In this document: positions 45,683 to 53,782 of the stretch, one piece after another
Layout: the number at the start of each line of letters is the position of its first letter
Numbering within the stretch: the first letter of the stretch is position 1
DNA from: Alphaproteobacteria bacterium
Lineage (GTDB): Bacteria; Pseudomonadota; Alphaproteobacteria; Sphingomonadales; Emcibacteraceae
NCBI GenBank assembly: GCA_030428615.1
Contig: JAUIDN010000015.1
Span: forward strand, 17,126 to 81,125
Direction of reading: 5' to 3'
DNA: 64,000 nucleotides
Notes under the pieces: model-generated
Seen by the model: the letters and a program-made list of their open reading frames with translations, nothing else
Told to the model about the DNA's origin: nothing
Databases searched by the model: none
Translations under genes and position numbers: made by a program

Positions 45683-45998
45683 CTCCTTTATTTAAATATT
45701 CATCAAGTTGATCCAGTTGTTGATTCCAGAATTTCTTATATTTCTGCACCCAGGCCGCAGCACCACCAAGTGGTGCCGCTTCAAGTTTGCACCGCCGCCA
45801 TTGTGCCTCCTTGTGGCGGGATATCAATCCGGCTTTCTCAAGAACCTTAAGATGTTTTGATATTGCAGCCATACTCATATCGTATGGTTGCGCTAATTCC
45901 CCTACTGTGGCCTGCCCGTTTGCAAGTTGTTCAAGTATGCCGCGACGTGTGGAATCTGCGAGTGCAGAAAAAGTCAAGTCCAGTTGTTCATTATTCAT
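45654..45998 (-). CDS. ArsR/SmtB family transcriptional regulator
   Basis: A 114-residue winged-helix repressor: LADSTRRGILEQLANGQATVGELAQPYDMSMAAISKHLKVLEKAGLISR. There is no CxC or other visible metal-binding pattern, so it is likely to sense something other than metal. It overlaps the AHSA1 gene by 29 nt. A 39-bp dyad at 46001-46039 immediately upstream is the probable operator, implying autoregulation. Confidence 0.9.
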   Translation of the reverse strand: MNNEQLDLTFSALADSTRRGILEQLANGQATVGELAQPYDMSMAAISKHLKVLEKAGLISRHKEAQWRRCKLEAAPLGGAAAWVQKYKKFWNQQLDQLDEYLNKGDENERHKKN

Positions 45999-46000
45999 TT

Positions 46001-46039
46001 TTATTTAACCAATTAGTTATTAACTATGTGGTTAAATAA
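46001..46039. promoter_or_regulatory. large dyad operator of the ArsR gene
   Basis: TTATTTAACC (46001-46010) and GGTTAAATAA (46030-46039) are a perfect inverted repeat, and TAGTTATTAACTA forms a nested palindrome with the same centre at 46020. Over the full 39 bp only a few positions break symmetry. It starts 3 nt upstream of the ArsR start and so would overlap the promoter or the 5' leader. Confidence 0.7.
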
Positions 46040-46078
46040 AATATATTGATCAGATAGTCAATATTTATTCTCAAGTTT

Positions 46079-47044
46079 TCAGAGAATTTCTTTTAAAGTT
46101 TTTTTGGAAATATTCCCACCGCAGGCAATGATGGCGACTTTTTTACCCGCCCATTTTTCGATTTGCTTCAAATAACCCGCAACTGCAACGCCGACTGCAC
46201 CTTCACCAATAGTGTTGGTATCTTCAATGAAAATATTCAGTCCGTCAATTAATTGTTGTTCCGTCACATCAATAAATTCGTCAACATAATCCCGGCAATA
46301 CTCATATGTTACCGTACCCATTTCAACGCCGCCAGCGGTCCCGTCAGATAATGTCGGTGTAGAGGGTATATCCAAAACTTCGCCAGCAGCAATGCTTCGC
46401 ATCATAACATTTGAATTCGCCGCAGAGCAGGCAATTATATTCGTATCCGGCGACAGATTAGCCATGGCAATTGCAACACCGGATGTCAGGCCGCCACCGC
46501 CAAGTGATATAAATACTGCATCCAGGTCCGGTATTTCTGAAAAAAGTTCAAAACCGATCGTCCCCTGCCCACCAACAATATGGATATCATTATAGGGAGA
46601 TACAAATGGTATGTTATTGTCTGCCGCGTATTTACGTGCCGCTATTTCGCCATTGATGGGATCCCCATCAGTTTTTATAACCTCAAGGCCATAAGCAATC
46701 ATGCCATCATACTTCGCTTTGGATACGTCGCTCGGAGCAAATACAGTTCCTCTGGTGCCGGTTTTTTGGCACATAAAACCAATCCCCGCACCATGATTTC
46801 CCGTCGACGCCGTCACCAGACCTTTTTTACGTTCTTCTTCCGACATGGACAGAATTTTATTGGCCGCACCGCGTAATTTAAATGACCCGCTTGGATTGAG
46901 GTTTTCCATTTTAAAATACACTTCTGCGCCGCCCTTACTGAGTGAAGTGCTTTTCAGAAGCGGTGTTGGTGTAACTACCTTCCTAAGGCGAGCACTCGCC
47001 CTGGCGATTTCGATAAACTGATCAGTACCCTTGGTTTTTGTCAT
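46079..47044 (-). CDS. threonine/serine dehydratase-like PLP enzyme
   Basis: A fold-type II PLP enzyme of 321 residues. The Schiff-base lysine is K56 in PSGSFKLRGA, SLGGGGLTSG is the phosphate-binding loop, and TASTGNHGAG is a second family motif. It lacks the C-terminal ACT regulatory domain of biosynthetic IlvA, so a catabolic dehydratase or racemase is likelier. It follows the P1 peptidase by 7 nt in the same operon. There is no signal peptide; it is cytosolic. Confidence 0.82.
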   Translation of the reverse strand: MTKTKGTDQFIEIARASARLRKVVTPTPLLKSTSLSKGGAEVYFKMENLNPSGSFKLRGAANKILSMSEEERKKGLVTASTGNHGAGIGFMCQKTGTRGTVFAPSDVSKAKYDGMIAYGLEVIKTDGDPINGEIAARKYAADNNIPFVSPYNDIHIVGGQGTIGFELFSEIPDLDAVFISLGGGGLTSGVAIAMANLSPDTNIIACSAANSNVMMRSIAAGEVLDIPSTPTLSDGTAGGVEMGTVTYEYCRDYVDEFIDVTEQQLIDGLNIFIEDTNTIGEGAVGVAVAGYLKQIEKWAGKKVAIIACGGNISKKTLKEIL

Positions 47045-47051
47045 GGTTATT

Positions 47052-48242
47052 TCACTTTACTTTTCCGGGGGACAATTTTTCGTCAAAATCTGTAACATTA
47101 TATTTTTCAATTATTTCTTTCACCTTTTTAACATCGATTGCGTGCAACGTCCCCCTGCTGCTGCTCACGGTTTCTGCTTTTAACATTGCGTTATAAACGG
47201 ATTCCTGAATGGCTTCCACCACAGCCTGAAACAATGGGGACATGGCCGTATTGCTGAGCGTTTTGGTTGGAATTGGGTCTCTGGCACCTCTTATGCGCCT
47301 AACATCTTCATTTGTCGAAAACGCAATTACATAATCACCGGAACTATTGTTTGCCACCGATCCCGTGCGCGCAATCCCCATCATCGCCCGCTTGGCCAGT
47401 CGGTCAAGGTTACGTGACAAAATGGGGGCATCCGTCGCTACCACCATCATCATTGACCCCCCATCCATCGGCGTATCGCCACGACGAGCTTCTTCAAGCT
47501 GATCTTTATAGGAATATTGACCAAGTTCGCGCCCCACAGGCGCACCATTAATATTCAAATCACCACCAAAATTGGTTTGTACCAGAACACCAACAGTATA
47601 GCCCCCAAGGCTATCGGGCAGAACACGGGAACTCGTACCAATACCCCCCTTCCAGCCGAAAGCCTGAGTACCACGACCGGCCCCAACGCTACCTTCTTCC
47701 ACCGGGCCTGTTTTTGCGGCTTCCAATGCAGCGATTGTGTATTCTGCTTTTGCACTATCCGGTGACCACATGTTATTAACGCGGCTGTCATTGGTTTCCC
47801 CGACAATCGGGTTGATCGTATGTTGTCCTTCGCCGGGTTTGGCAAGCGACCAATCCTTCAAAGCTTCAGCCGCCGTCCATACACAAAGAGTACATCCAAG
47901 AATTATTGGCGTTTCAATTTCACCAAATTCCCTAACCTGGGTTTCCCCAATCAGCTTACCATACCCATTGCCGGAATGTATCCATGCAGGGATCGGATGG
48001 CGATACATATCGTGATCCGACGGAATAATAGCTGTTATGCCTGTCCTAATATCATCGCCGATGTTAACTGTATGATGCCCTACTTTAACACCATCAACAT
48101 CTGTTATGGCATTATATTTCCCCGTCGGAATGGTGCCTACATCCAGCCCAATGTCACGCGCACGTGGTTTTTGATCCTGTGCAAAAACACTGTTTGTCAT
48201 CGCCAATGCACCAAGAAGCAAAACCAAATTTAATTTTTTCAT
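47052..48242 (-). CDS. secreted P1 family peptidase (DmpA-like)
   Basis: The 396-residue precursor has a signal peptide (cut after VFAQ, about 22). P1 (DmpA/L-aminopeptidase D-Ala-esterase) motifs are KYNAITDVDGVKVGHHTV, GNGYGK, GSVGAGRGTQAFGWKGGIGTSSRV and DGGSMMMVVATDAP. By comparison with DmpA, which self-cleaves between Gly and Ser, G262-S263 is the likely processing site. It probably releases N-terminal residues from peptides in the periplasm. Operon with a cytosolic PLP dehydratase, a plausible consumer of the freed amino acid. Confidence 0.87.
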   Translation of the reverse strand: MKKLNLVLLLGALAMTNSVFAQDQKPRARDIGLDVGTIPTGKYNAITDVDGVKVGHHTVNIGDDIRTGITAIIPSDHDMYRHPIPAWIHSGNGYGKLIGETQVREFGEIETPIILGCTLCVWTAAEALKDWSLAKPGEGQHTINPIVGETNDSRVNNMWSPDSAKAEYTIAALEAAKTGPVEEGSVGAGRGTQAFGWKGGIGTSSRVLPDSLGGYTVGVLVQTNFGGDLNINGAPVGRELGQYSYKDQLEEARRGDTPMDGGSMMMVVATDAPILSRNLDRLAKRAMMGIARTGSVANNSSGDYVIAFSTNEDVRRIRGARDPIPTKTLSNTAMSPLFQAVVEAIQESVYNAMLKAETVSSSRGTLHAIDVKKVKEIIEKYNVTDFDEKLSPGKVK

Positions 48243-48407
48243 CGGTTAATCCTTTAATGGTTGGTCTTTATTTCTTCAGGCTCGCATGGAAAGGATTCTA
48301 AATCAAGACGTTAAAAATCGGGATTGGAATATAATCGTTGCTTATCCCAAGCCCGAAAGAGTAGAATATAGTTCAAATATACGGGAAATAATCGTGGGAG
48401 ATAAAAC

Positions 48408-49703
48408 ATGAGCAGTTCAAGAAGACTTTTTCTTAAAAGTGTCGGCGCGTCAGCAGGGATGAGCGCGCTTTTTCTGTCCGGATCGACGAATATTGCTTTG
48501 GCCGCACAAAATATGCAGGATGCAATTGCAGGCGCAAACGGTCTTATGACGGATAATGAAGATTTCTGGAAAGCTATCCAAAGCGAATTCATTATCGAAA
48601 AAGACCTGATCATGATGAATGCCGCAAACATGACACCAACACCAAAAATTGTCCATGAGACGGTGATTGAGCATACTCGCGATATGGAAGCAAATTGTTC
48701 TTTTCAAAATCGCGCCAAATACGGCGATCTTACACAAAAATCGCGTGAATTTATCGCAGGGTTTCTGGGCGCGGACGCCGACGAGATCGGGTTTGTCAGA
48801 AACACATCCGAAGCTAATAATACCGTGATTAACGGCCTTGATCTTGGACCGGATGATGAAGTTCTTATTTGGGATCAAAATCATCCGTGCAACAATATTG
48901 CCTGGCACCAAAGGGCAGAGCGACTTGGCTTTAAGGTTGTTACAGTATCCACCGCAGAAACACTTAATACGGAAGCCGACCTTATGGCACCGTTTGAAGC
49001 GGCCATTAACAGCAACACAAAAGTGCTCGCGTTCAGCCATGTATCAAACCAGACGGGCACGACTTTACCGGGTAAGAAGCTTACTGAGCTGGCGCATGCG
49101 CACGGTGCACAGTGCCTTGTTGATGGCGCGCAGACCTTCGGATATATGGATATCGATCTTCATGATATGGGATGTGATTTTTATACATCCAGCGGGCAGA
49201 AATGGATTCTTGGTCCGCGCGAAGCAAGCTTCATTTATGTAAAGCGCAGCGCACAGGCAAACTTGTGGCCAAACATCGTCACTGTCGGATGGGAAAGATC
49301 AAAAGCAAACGGTGCGCAAAAATATGAAAGCCTTGGCCAGCGCGACGATGGGCGGCTTTGGGCACTCGGTCGTGCGGTTGAATTTCACCAAATGATCGGA
49401 CAGGACCGCATTAAAGCGCGGATCAACTATCTGGCAAATAATTTGCGGGACCGGCTAAGTAAAAAGGTGCCTAACATCCGCTTCCTGACGGAGCAAGCGG
49501 ATGGATTAAACAGCGGCATACTTGTAGCGCTGATTTCGAACACTGATGCCCCGAAAGCGGCCAAAACAATTTATGACAAATACCGGATATCCGGTGCCAT
49601 TGGTGGTCGCGAAGATGTTTTACGGGCACGGCTTTGTCCACATATTTACGTGACGATGGATCAAATTGAGAGCATAGCAGATTATATTGCAGCTTCAGTT
49701 TAA
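48408..49703 (+). CDS. Tat-exported class V aminotransferase fold PLP enzyme (third copy)
   Basis: The 431 residues begin with a Tat signal (SSRRLFLKSVGASAG). Class V motifs: RNTSEANNTV (131-140), VDGAQTFGYMDIDL (D239) and SSGQKWILGP with K265. It is more diverged from the tandem pair at 27147-29695 (AQTFG instead of AHSWG; GQKWILGP instead of LHKWIGVP), so it is probably a different reaction. It is followed after 13 nt by a DUF1080 lipoprotein in the same transcript. Confidence 0.85.
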   Translation: MSSSRRLFLKSVGASAGMSALFLSGSTNIALAAQNMQDAIAGANGLMTDNEDFWKAIQSEFIIEKDLIMMNAANMTPTPKIVHETVIEHTRDMEANCSFQNRAKYGDLTQKSREFIAGFLGADADEIGFVRNTSEANNTVINGLDLGPDDEVLIWDQNHPCNNIAWHQRAERLGFKVVTVSTAETLNTEADLMAPFEAAINSNTKVLAFSHVSNQTGTTLPGKKLTELAHAHGAQCLVDGAQTFGYMDIDLHDMGCDFYTSSGQKWILGPREASFIYVKRSAQANLWPNIVTVGWERSKANGAQKYESLGQRDDGRLWALGRAVEFHQMIGQDRIKARINYLANNLRDRLSKKVPNIRFLTEQADGLNSGILVALISNTDAPKAAKTIYDKYRISGAIGGREDVLRARLCPHIYVTMDQIESIADYIAASV

Positions 49704-49716
49704 AGGAGCATTTTTG

Positions 49717-50445
49717 ATGATAAAGAAAATAATAACAGTCATACTGGGAGCCGCACTTCTGGCATCCTGTGGGTCACAGGAAGAAAATATGGCGCAAAAC
49801 AATGCCCTTACTGAAACGCAAAAAGCAGATGGTTGGCAACTGCTCTTCAATGGCAAAGATATCAATGCAAACTGGCGCGGCTATAACATGGAAGATGCAC
49901 CGACGAATTGGGTCATTGACGATGAGGCCATTTATTTCAACCCCGATGCGGGCGGTACAAATGGTGATCTTATTTCACGTGAGCAATATAGCGAGTTTGA
50001 ATTTTCACTTGAATGGAAGGTTGCACCAGGTTCAAACAGCGGTATTTTTTATCATGTCGTTGAAAGTGATGCTTATGAATTTCCGTACGAAACAGCACCG
50101 GAAATGCAGGTATTGGATAACGATGGACATCCGGACGGTGCCTTTAAACAGCACCGTGCAGGCGATCTTTATGACCTGATGGAAAGTCGTGTGGAAAATG
50201 TCCGACCCGTTGGCGAATGGAATGAGGTACTGATTGTTGTAAAAGGCAACACGTTACAACAATGGCAAAACGGCGAAAAAGTAATTGAAACAACGATGTG
50301 GGATGATAACTGGGCAGCATTGATTGCAGACAGCAAATTCGCGACATGGCCCGGGTTCGGCAAAAGCAATATCGGACATCTGGGACTTCAGGATCATACA
50401 GACCCGGTCTGGTTCAGAAACCTTAAGGTGCGGCGGCTCGACTGA
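49717..50445 (+). CDS. DUF1080 (3-keto-disaccharide hydrolase-like) lipoprotein
   Basis: From ATG 49717 (AAAGGAG at 8 nt) the precursor has 242 residues. A lipobox LASC at Cys17 anchors it. The body is a beta-jellyroll of the DUF1080/concanavalin-like family: GWQLLFNGKDINANWRGY, GDLISREQYSEFEFSLEWK, GSNSGIFYHV, EMQVLDNDGHPDG. Family members hydrolyse 3-keto-sugars or bind glycans. Pairing with a PLP enzyme is unusual. Confidence 0.85.
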   Translation: MIKKIITVILGAALLASCGSQEENMAQNNALTETQKADGWQLLFNGKDINANWRGYNMEDAPTNWVIDDEAIYFNPDAGGTNGDLISREQYSEFEFSLEWKVAPGSNSGIFYHVVESDAYEFPYETAPEMQVLDNDGHPDGAFKQHRAGDLYDLMESRVENVRPVGEWNEVLIVVKGNTLQQWQNGEKVIETTMWDDNWAALIADSKFATWPGFGKSNIGHLGLQDHTDPVWFRNLKVRRLD

Positions 50446-50448
50446 CCA

Positions 50449-51465
50449 TCAATTCCACTTAAGCTTTGACGCGGATGCGCGCCTTCCCTCCTCGTCCGCG
50501 TAAAGCCCTACAATACCGCGCATGAATGCGTTGGGGTATATCCCTTCATGCAGCTCATCCGACAGGACTTCGATGTTTAATTTCAGATTGGGATTAAAAC
50601 GCCTTTGCAAAGCGTTAAACAATACGTAAACGTCCGTTACCAAACTCATACGTTCTTCGGCATCACCCACAGCGAAATAAATTCTAGTCTCAAAAGGATA
50701 TTCAGTATCTTTCGTTTTTTCGACTGTTCGCATGATAGAACGTTCCATTCGCGGATATAGGAAATCATCCCACCATATTGACGGGCTAACAATCAGATAT
50801 CTTTTGAACAATCCGGGTTTTGTCATCGCGGCATATGCCGCCGCTAGTCCGCTCATTGACTTACCAATCAATACCCGATCTTGCGGATCGACATCATATT
50901 TTGCTTCAATAAAAGGGATTATTTCTTCTTCAACAACTTTCAGAAAAGCGTCCGCACCACCCGAATTTTCATAATCAACCGGGTTGCTTGCCAGATAATG
51001 GTTCTCATCGGGCGGTGTGAAAGCGGTTGGTGTATAATCTCGAGTACGGTTTTCTTCCTTCCAGCGACCGTCAGCCTCATCCTGATACCCAATTCCGACA
51101 TAATAGGCGCTGGGAATATAATGAAAATATTCGTAATTATAACTCATTGCTGCCGACGGTGTGAATAACGCAAGGGGATCCAGAAAATAGAAGACAGAAG
51201 GCTTATGCCCTTCTTCTGGCGGTTCAATGGGTGGACGCACATACAGTCGATATGAAACGCCGTTTTTTGATACCGGAAGGTCAAAAACTTTAACATCCCA
51301 GGGGTAATCAAACCTTTTGGGATGCAGGTTCTTCGCGTTTTCTTCGGGTGATTGGGCAAAACCGGAGGCAGAGAAATTTAAAATAATAATAATAGCGAGA
51401 AATAATGTTCGTCTATTTCCGCGCAATTGAAAACCAGATATTTGTTTCATGTTGTCAACTGTCAT
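50449..51465 (-). CDS. secreted alpha/beta-hydrolase (esterase-like)
   Basis: A 338-residue protein with an N-terminal signal (TLFLAIIIILNFSASGFAQS). The alpha/beta-hydrolase nucleophile elbow is GKSMSG, and YDVDPQDRVLIGKSMSGLAAAY resembles enterochelin-esterase/esterase D-like enzymes (Fes/IroE group). The aspartate and histidine of the triad are likely in GDAEERM and DELHEG. Substrate unknown; a siderophore or xenobiotic ester is possible. It is 3 nt from the convergent DUF1080 gene. Confidence 0.75.
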   Translation of the reverse strand: MTVDNMKQISGFQLRGNRRTLFLAIIIILNFSASGFAQSPEENAKNLHPKRFDYPWDVKVFDLPVSKNGVSYRLYVRPPIEPPEEGHKPSVFYFLDPLALFTPSAAMSYNYEYFHYIPSAYYVGIGYQDEADGRWKEENRTRDYTPTAFTPPDENHYLASNPVDYENSGGADAFLKVVEEEIIPFIEAKYDVDPQDRVLIGKSMSGLAAAYAAMTKPGLFKRYLIVSPSIWWDDFLYPRMERSIMRTVEKTKDTEYPFETRIYFAVGDAEERMSLVTDVYVLFNALQRRFNPNLKLNIEVLSDELHEGIYPNAFMRGIVGLYADEEGRRASASKLKWN

Positions 51466-51541
51466 TCAAAATGGCAATTTCCAAACTCCCGACAAAATCC
51501 TAACATAGCCAATTTTAAACGACAATGTCCTATTTACAGTC

Positions 51542-52255
51542 TTATTCAACCGATTTCAGATGAGATTTCATCAGACCTAGGAAAAAGGCCGCAGACATAC
51601 CAGACGCCGAGAAAAGCATGCACATTACCATAATCTGGTACCGGACAGCGATTAACGGCGATACACCGGATAGTATCTGACCGGTCATCATCCCGGGCAA
51701 AGATACGAGCCCCACACCAAACAGTGCGTTCACGATCGGGATAAGAGATGCCCGGAGCGCAATGCTTCTTGCCTTTTCATATTCGACGCCGCGTTTCGTT
51801 TCGGCACGAACTCTTTCCGCCGCAAGGCTGATACTGTTCATTGAGCTGGAGAAAATCATCCCCCCTAACGGTATGAGATAGCGCGGTTCATACCAAGGAT
51901 CGAGGCCAAGCACACCTTGTGTAATGAACAGCAACACAAAACCGCCACCTACAAAAATTGAAACCAGGGCAACCGGGTAGAGTTTTTTTCGGCTCACCTT
52001 GACCGTCCGAAGCGATATCCAGCTGGAAACGAGAAGCATCACGGAAAGAACACCAAGCACGATCCAGCCACTTTCAACATCAAACAGAAATGTCAGGAAA
52101 TACCCGACGATAAGAAGCTGCACCAGCATGCGGGAAATGCCGCGCAGCCCTTCCTTACCATCGCTATGCCATCTAAACAGGATTACCAGAACAACCGCAA
52201 CAGGAATAAACGCGAGCGCTAAACTCTCAAGCGATATTATATGCAGATTGTTCAT
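51542..52255 (-). CDS. FetB-like ABC transporter permease (UPF0014), orphan
   Basis: A 237-residue permease with about six TMs matching FetB of the FetAB iron-export complex: the N-terminal LFRWHSDGKEG region, GLDPWYEPRYLIPLGGMIFSSSMNSISLA and the SLPGMMTGQILSG stretch are diagnostic. No FetA ATPase gene lies adjacent, so it must borrow an ATPase or FetA is elsewhere. Confidence 0.85.
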   Translation of the reverse strand: MNNLHIISLESLALAFIPVAVVLVILFRWHSDGKEGLRGISRMLVQLLIVGYFLTFLFDVESGWIVLGVLSVMLLVSSWISLRTVKVSRKKLYPVALVSIFVGGGFVLLFITQGVLGLDPWYEPRYLIPLGGMIFSSSMNSISLAAERVRAETKRGVEYEKARSIALRASLIPIVNALFGVGLVSLPGMMTGQILSGVSPLIAVRYQIMVMCMLFSASGMSAAFFLGLMKSHLKSVE

Positions 52256-52341
52256 TTTGGTCCTTCGGAAATTAACTAAGGAGACTTTATATCACTGAAA
52301 AAAGAAATGCATCCATTAATATTTTTTTGAAAAAATATATA

Positions 52342-53136
52342 TCAGAAATCAATTCTAAGGTTATGGCCAGAGGGTATAAAGCCCGAATTCAATATCGCTT
52401 TCTGTGCCAGGATATTATTCTTTTCGGTTGAACAAATCGGATTCAATTGCCGCTCTCGACATCGATTGATCAATGCACGAAGGATATTTTGTGCAATTTT
52501 GCGACCTCTATATTCCTCACCGACAATCATTCCAAGATCAGCAATGTTTTCGAAATGTTGACTTAACCGGCATTCCCCCATCGCTATTAATTCTCCGTCC
52601 TGCCATAGGCCGAACAATTCATTTCGCTTTATCCGATCTCTGTAATAGCCCCTCAGCCAAACTTTGTCTGCTCCTAGGGTGCTATGGGCAAAGTCTACTG
52701 CTTTCTTGTGTTCATCAGGTATGACTAATTTGAACGTTGCGCCCTTTAAAAAAAAAGCCGGTTTGATGATCAACTTATTCGGACAATAATATTTCACGGC
52801 ATTCACGGCAAGTGCATTATGATGATCAAGCGACAATGAAAGAAACTCCTGCTCAGTAGTTTCAGGATAGGCTCCCTTTATCCCCAAATATGTAATTGCA
52901 CACGCGTAAATTTTTTGTGCTCTTATCTTATCCCGCACATAAAACTGAAGTAGATAATCTTCGCCATTTATGACAAAATATCCGACTTCATCATCGTCGT
53001 ACGAAATTAAATAGTGATCGGCTATATCAACAAAAGCTTCCCACATACCATCACGTGGCGATAGAAGATTACCCAGATATTCAGCTCGAAGTGACGCAGT
53101 ATGACACGCCTCCGTTTTTTTAAAATAGAAAGACAT
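52342..53136 (-). CDS. GNAT family N-acetyltransferase
   Basis: A 264-residue protein whose C-terminal half is a GNAT fold: MIVGEEYRGRKIAQNILRALIN (about 205-226) is the acetyl-CoA-binding motif A and CSTEKNNILAQKAILNSGF is motif B. The N-terminal half is unassigned. Its start overlaps the TetR stop (TAATG), so it is probably the regulated gene of this TetR-GNAT pair. Acceptor unknown. Confidence 0.8.
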   Translation of the reverse strand: MSFYFKKTEACHTASLRAEYLGNLLSPRDGMWEAFVDIADHYLISYDDDEVGYFVINGEDYLLQFYVRDKIRAQKIYACAITYLGIKGAYPETTEQEFLSLSLDHHNALAVNAVKYYCPNKLIIKPAFFLKGATFKLVIPDEHKKAVDFAHSTLGADKVWLRGYYRDRIKRNELFGLWQDGELIAMGECRLSQHFENIADLGMIVGEEYRGRKIAQNILRALINRCRERQLNPICSTEKNNILAQKAILNSGFIPSGHNLRIDF

Positions 53137-53693
53137 TATTTTCCGAGGTTTTTATAGTTATTAAAAAGCTGTTTAACCATTTCTTCCAGCGGATAATCGT
53201 CAAACACAAAAAGATAATGAAGCGCAATTCCATCAAGCTCGGACATAAAACGTTTTGCTGATTGATCCGGATTAAACACCCGGGAGCGCTGAAACATGGT
53301 TTTCGTCACCTTGAAAAGGCGTAATGAACGCGCCTGAAGCTTTGGCCTGACCAGTTTTCTTAAGTCCGGTTGAAACAAAAGTCCGAGTTGCAGGGACAAA
53401 AATTTCTTGTTGGAAAGAAGAAAATGGAAGTAGTCATCAAGAAAGTTAAGCAAAGTCGTTTGATAGCCAGCATCGCTGACCAGCTTTTCCGCAATTTCAA
53501 TCATCCCTTCACTGGCATGATCAATGATCGCAAAAAGAAGCTCATCCTTACTTTTATAATAATTATAGGTAAGACCTTTGGAGACGCCCGCCTCTTTGGC
53601 AATTTGACTGATGGAAGTTTTGTGAAAGCCATGCTCCGCGAATAATGTCAAGGCGGCATTTATAATTTTATCTTTTCCAAGTTGCGGGCGCAT
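53136..53693 (-). CDS. TetR family transcriptional regulator
   Basis: A 185-residue repressor with a typical N-terminal HTH (KTSISQIAKEAGVSKGLTYNYYKSKDELLFAIIDHA). The C-terminal ligand-binding domain is unassigned. A perfect 24-bp palindrome lies 30 nt before its start, so it very probably controls itself and the GNAT gene with which it overlaps by 1 nt. Confidence 0.9.
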   Translation of the reverse strand: MRPQLGKDKIINAALTLFAEHGFHKTSISQIAKEAGVSKGLTYNYYKSKDELLFAIIDHASEGMIEIAEKLVSDAGYQTTLLNFLDDYFHFLLSNKKFLSLQLGLLFQPDLRKLVRPKLQARSLRLFKVTKTMFQRSRVFNPDQSAKRFMSELDGIALHYLFVFDDYPLEEMVKQLFNNYKNLGK

Positions 53694-53722
53694 TCACCTG
53701 ATATCCCCATCATGAGATTTGT

Positions 53723-53746
53723 TTAATTGACCAATTGGTCAATTAA
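53723..53746. promoter_or_regulatory. 24-bp perfect palindromic TetR operator
   Basis: The core AATTGACCAATTGGTCAATT is extended by two symmetric bases on each side, giving 24 bp of uninterrupted symmetry centred between 53734 and 53735. It lies 30-53 nt upstream of the tetR start. The TTGACCAATTGGTCAA centre resembles TTGACCaa-type sites of other TetR repressors. Confidence 0.8.
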
Positions 53747-53782
53747 TATGGCTTCCGTAAAATAATGTCAAATAGAAAAAGA

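Noticed and set aside
48450..49040. 196-codon open frame antisense to the class V enzyme at 48408
   Set aside because: Long but fully covered by a clear PLP enzyme gene; composition rich in Cys, His and Phe as expected for a shadow frame.
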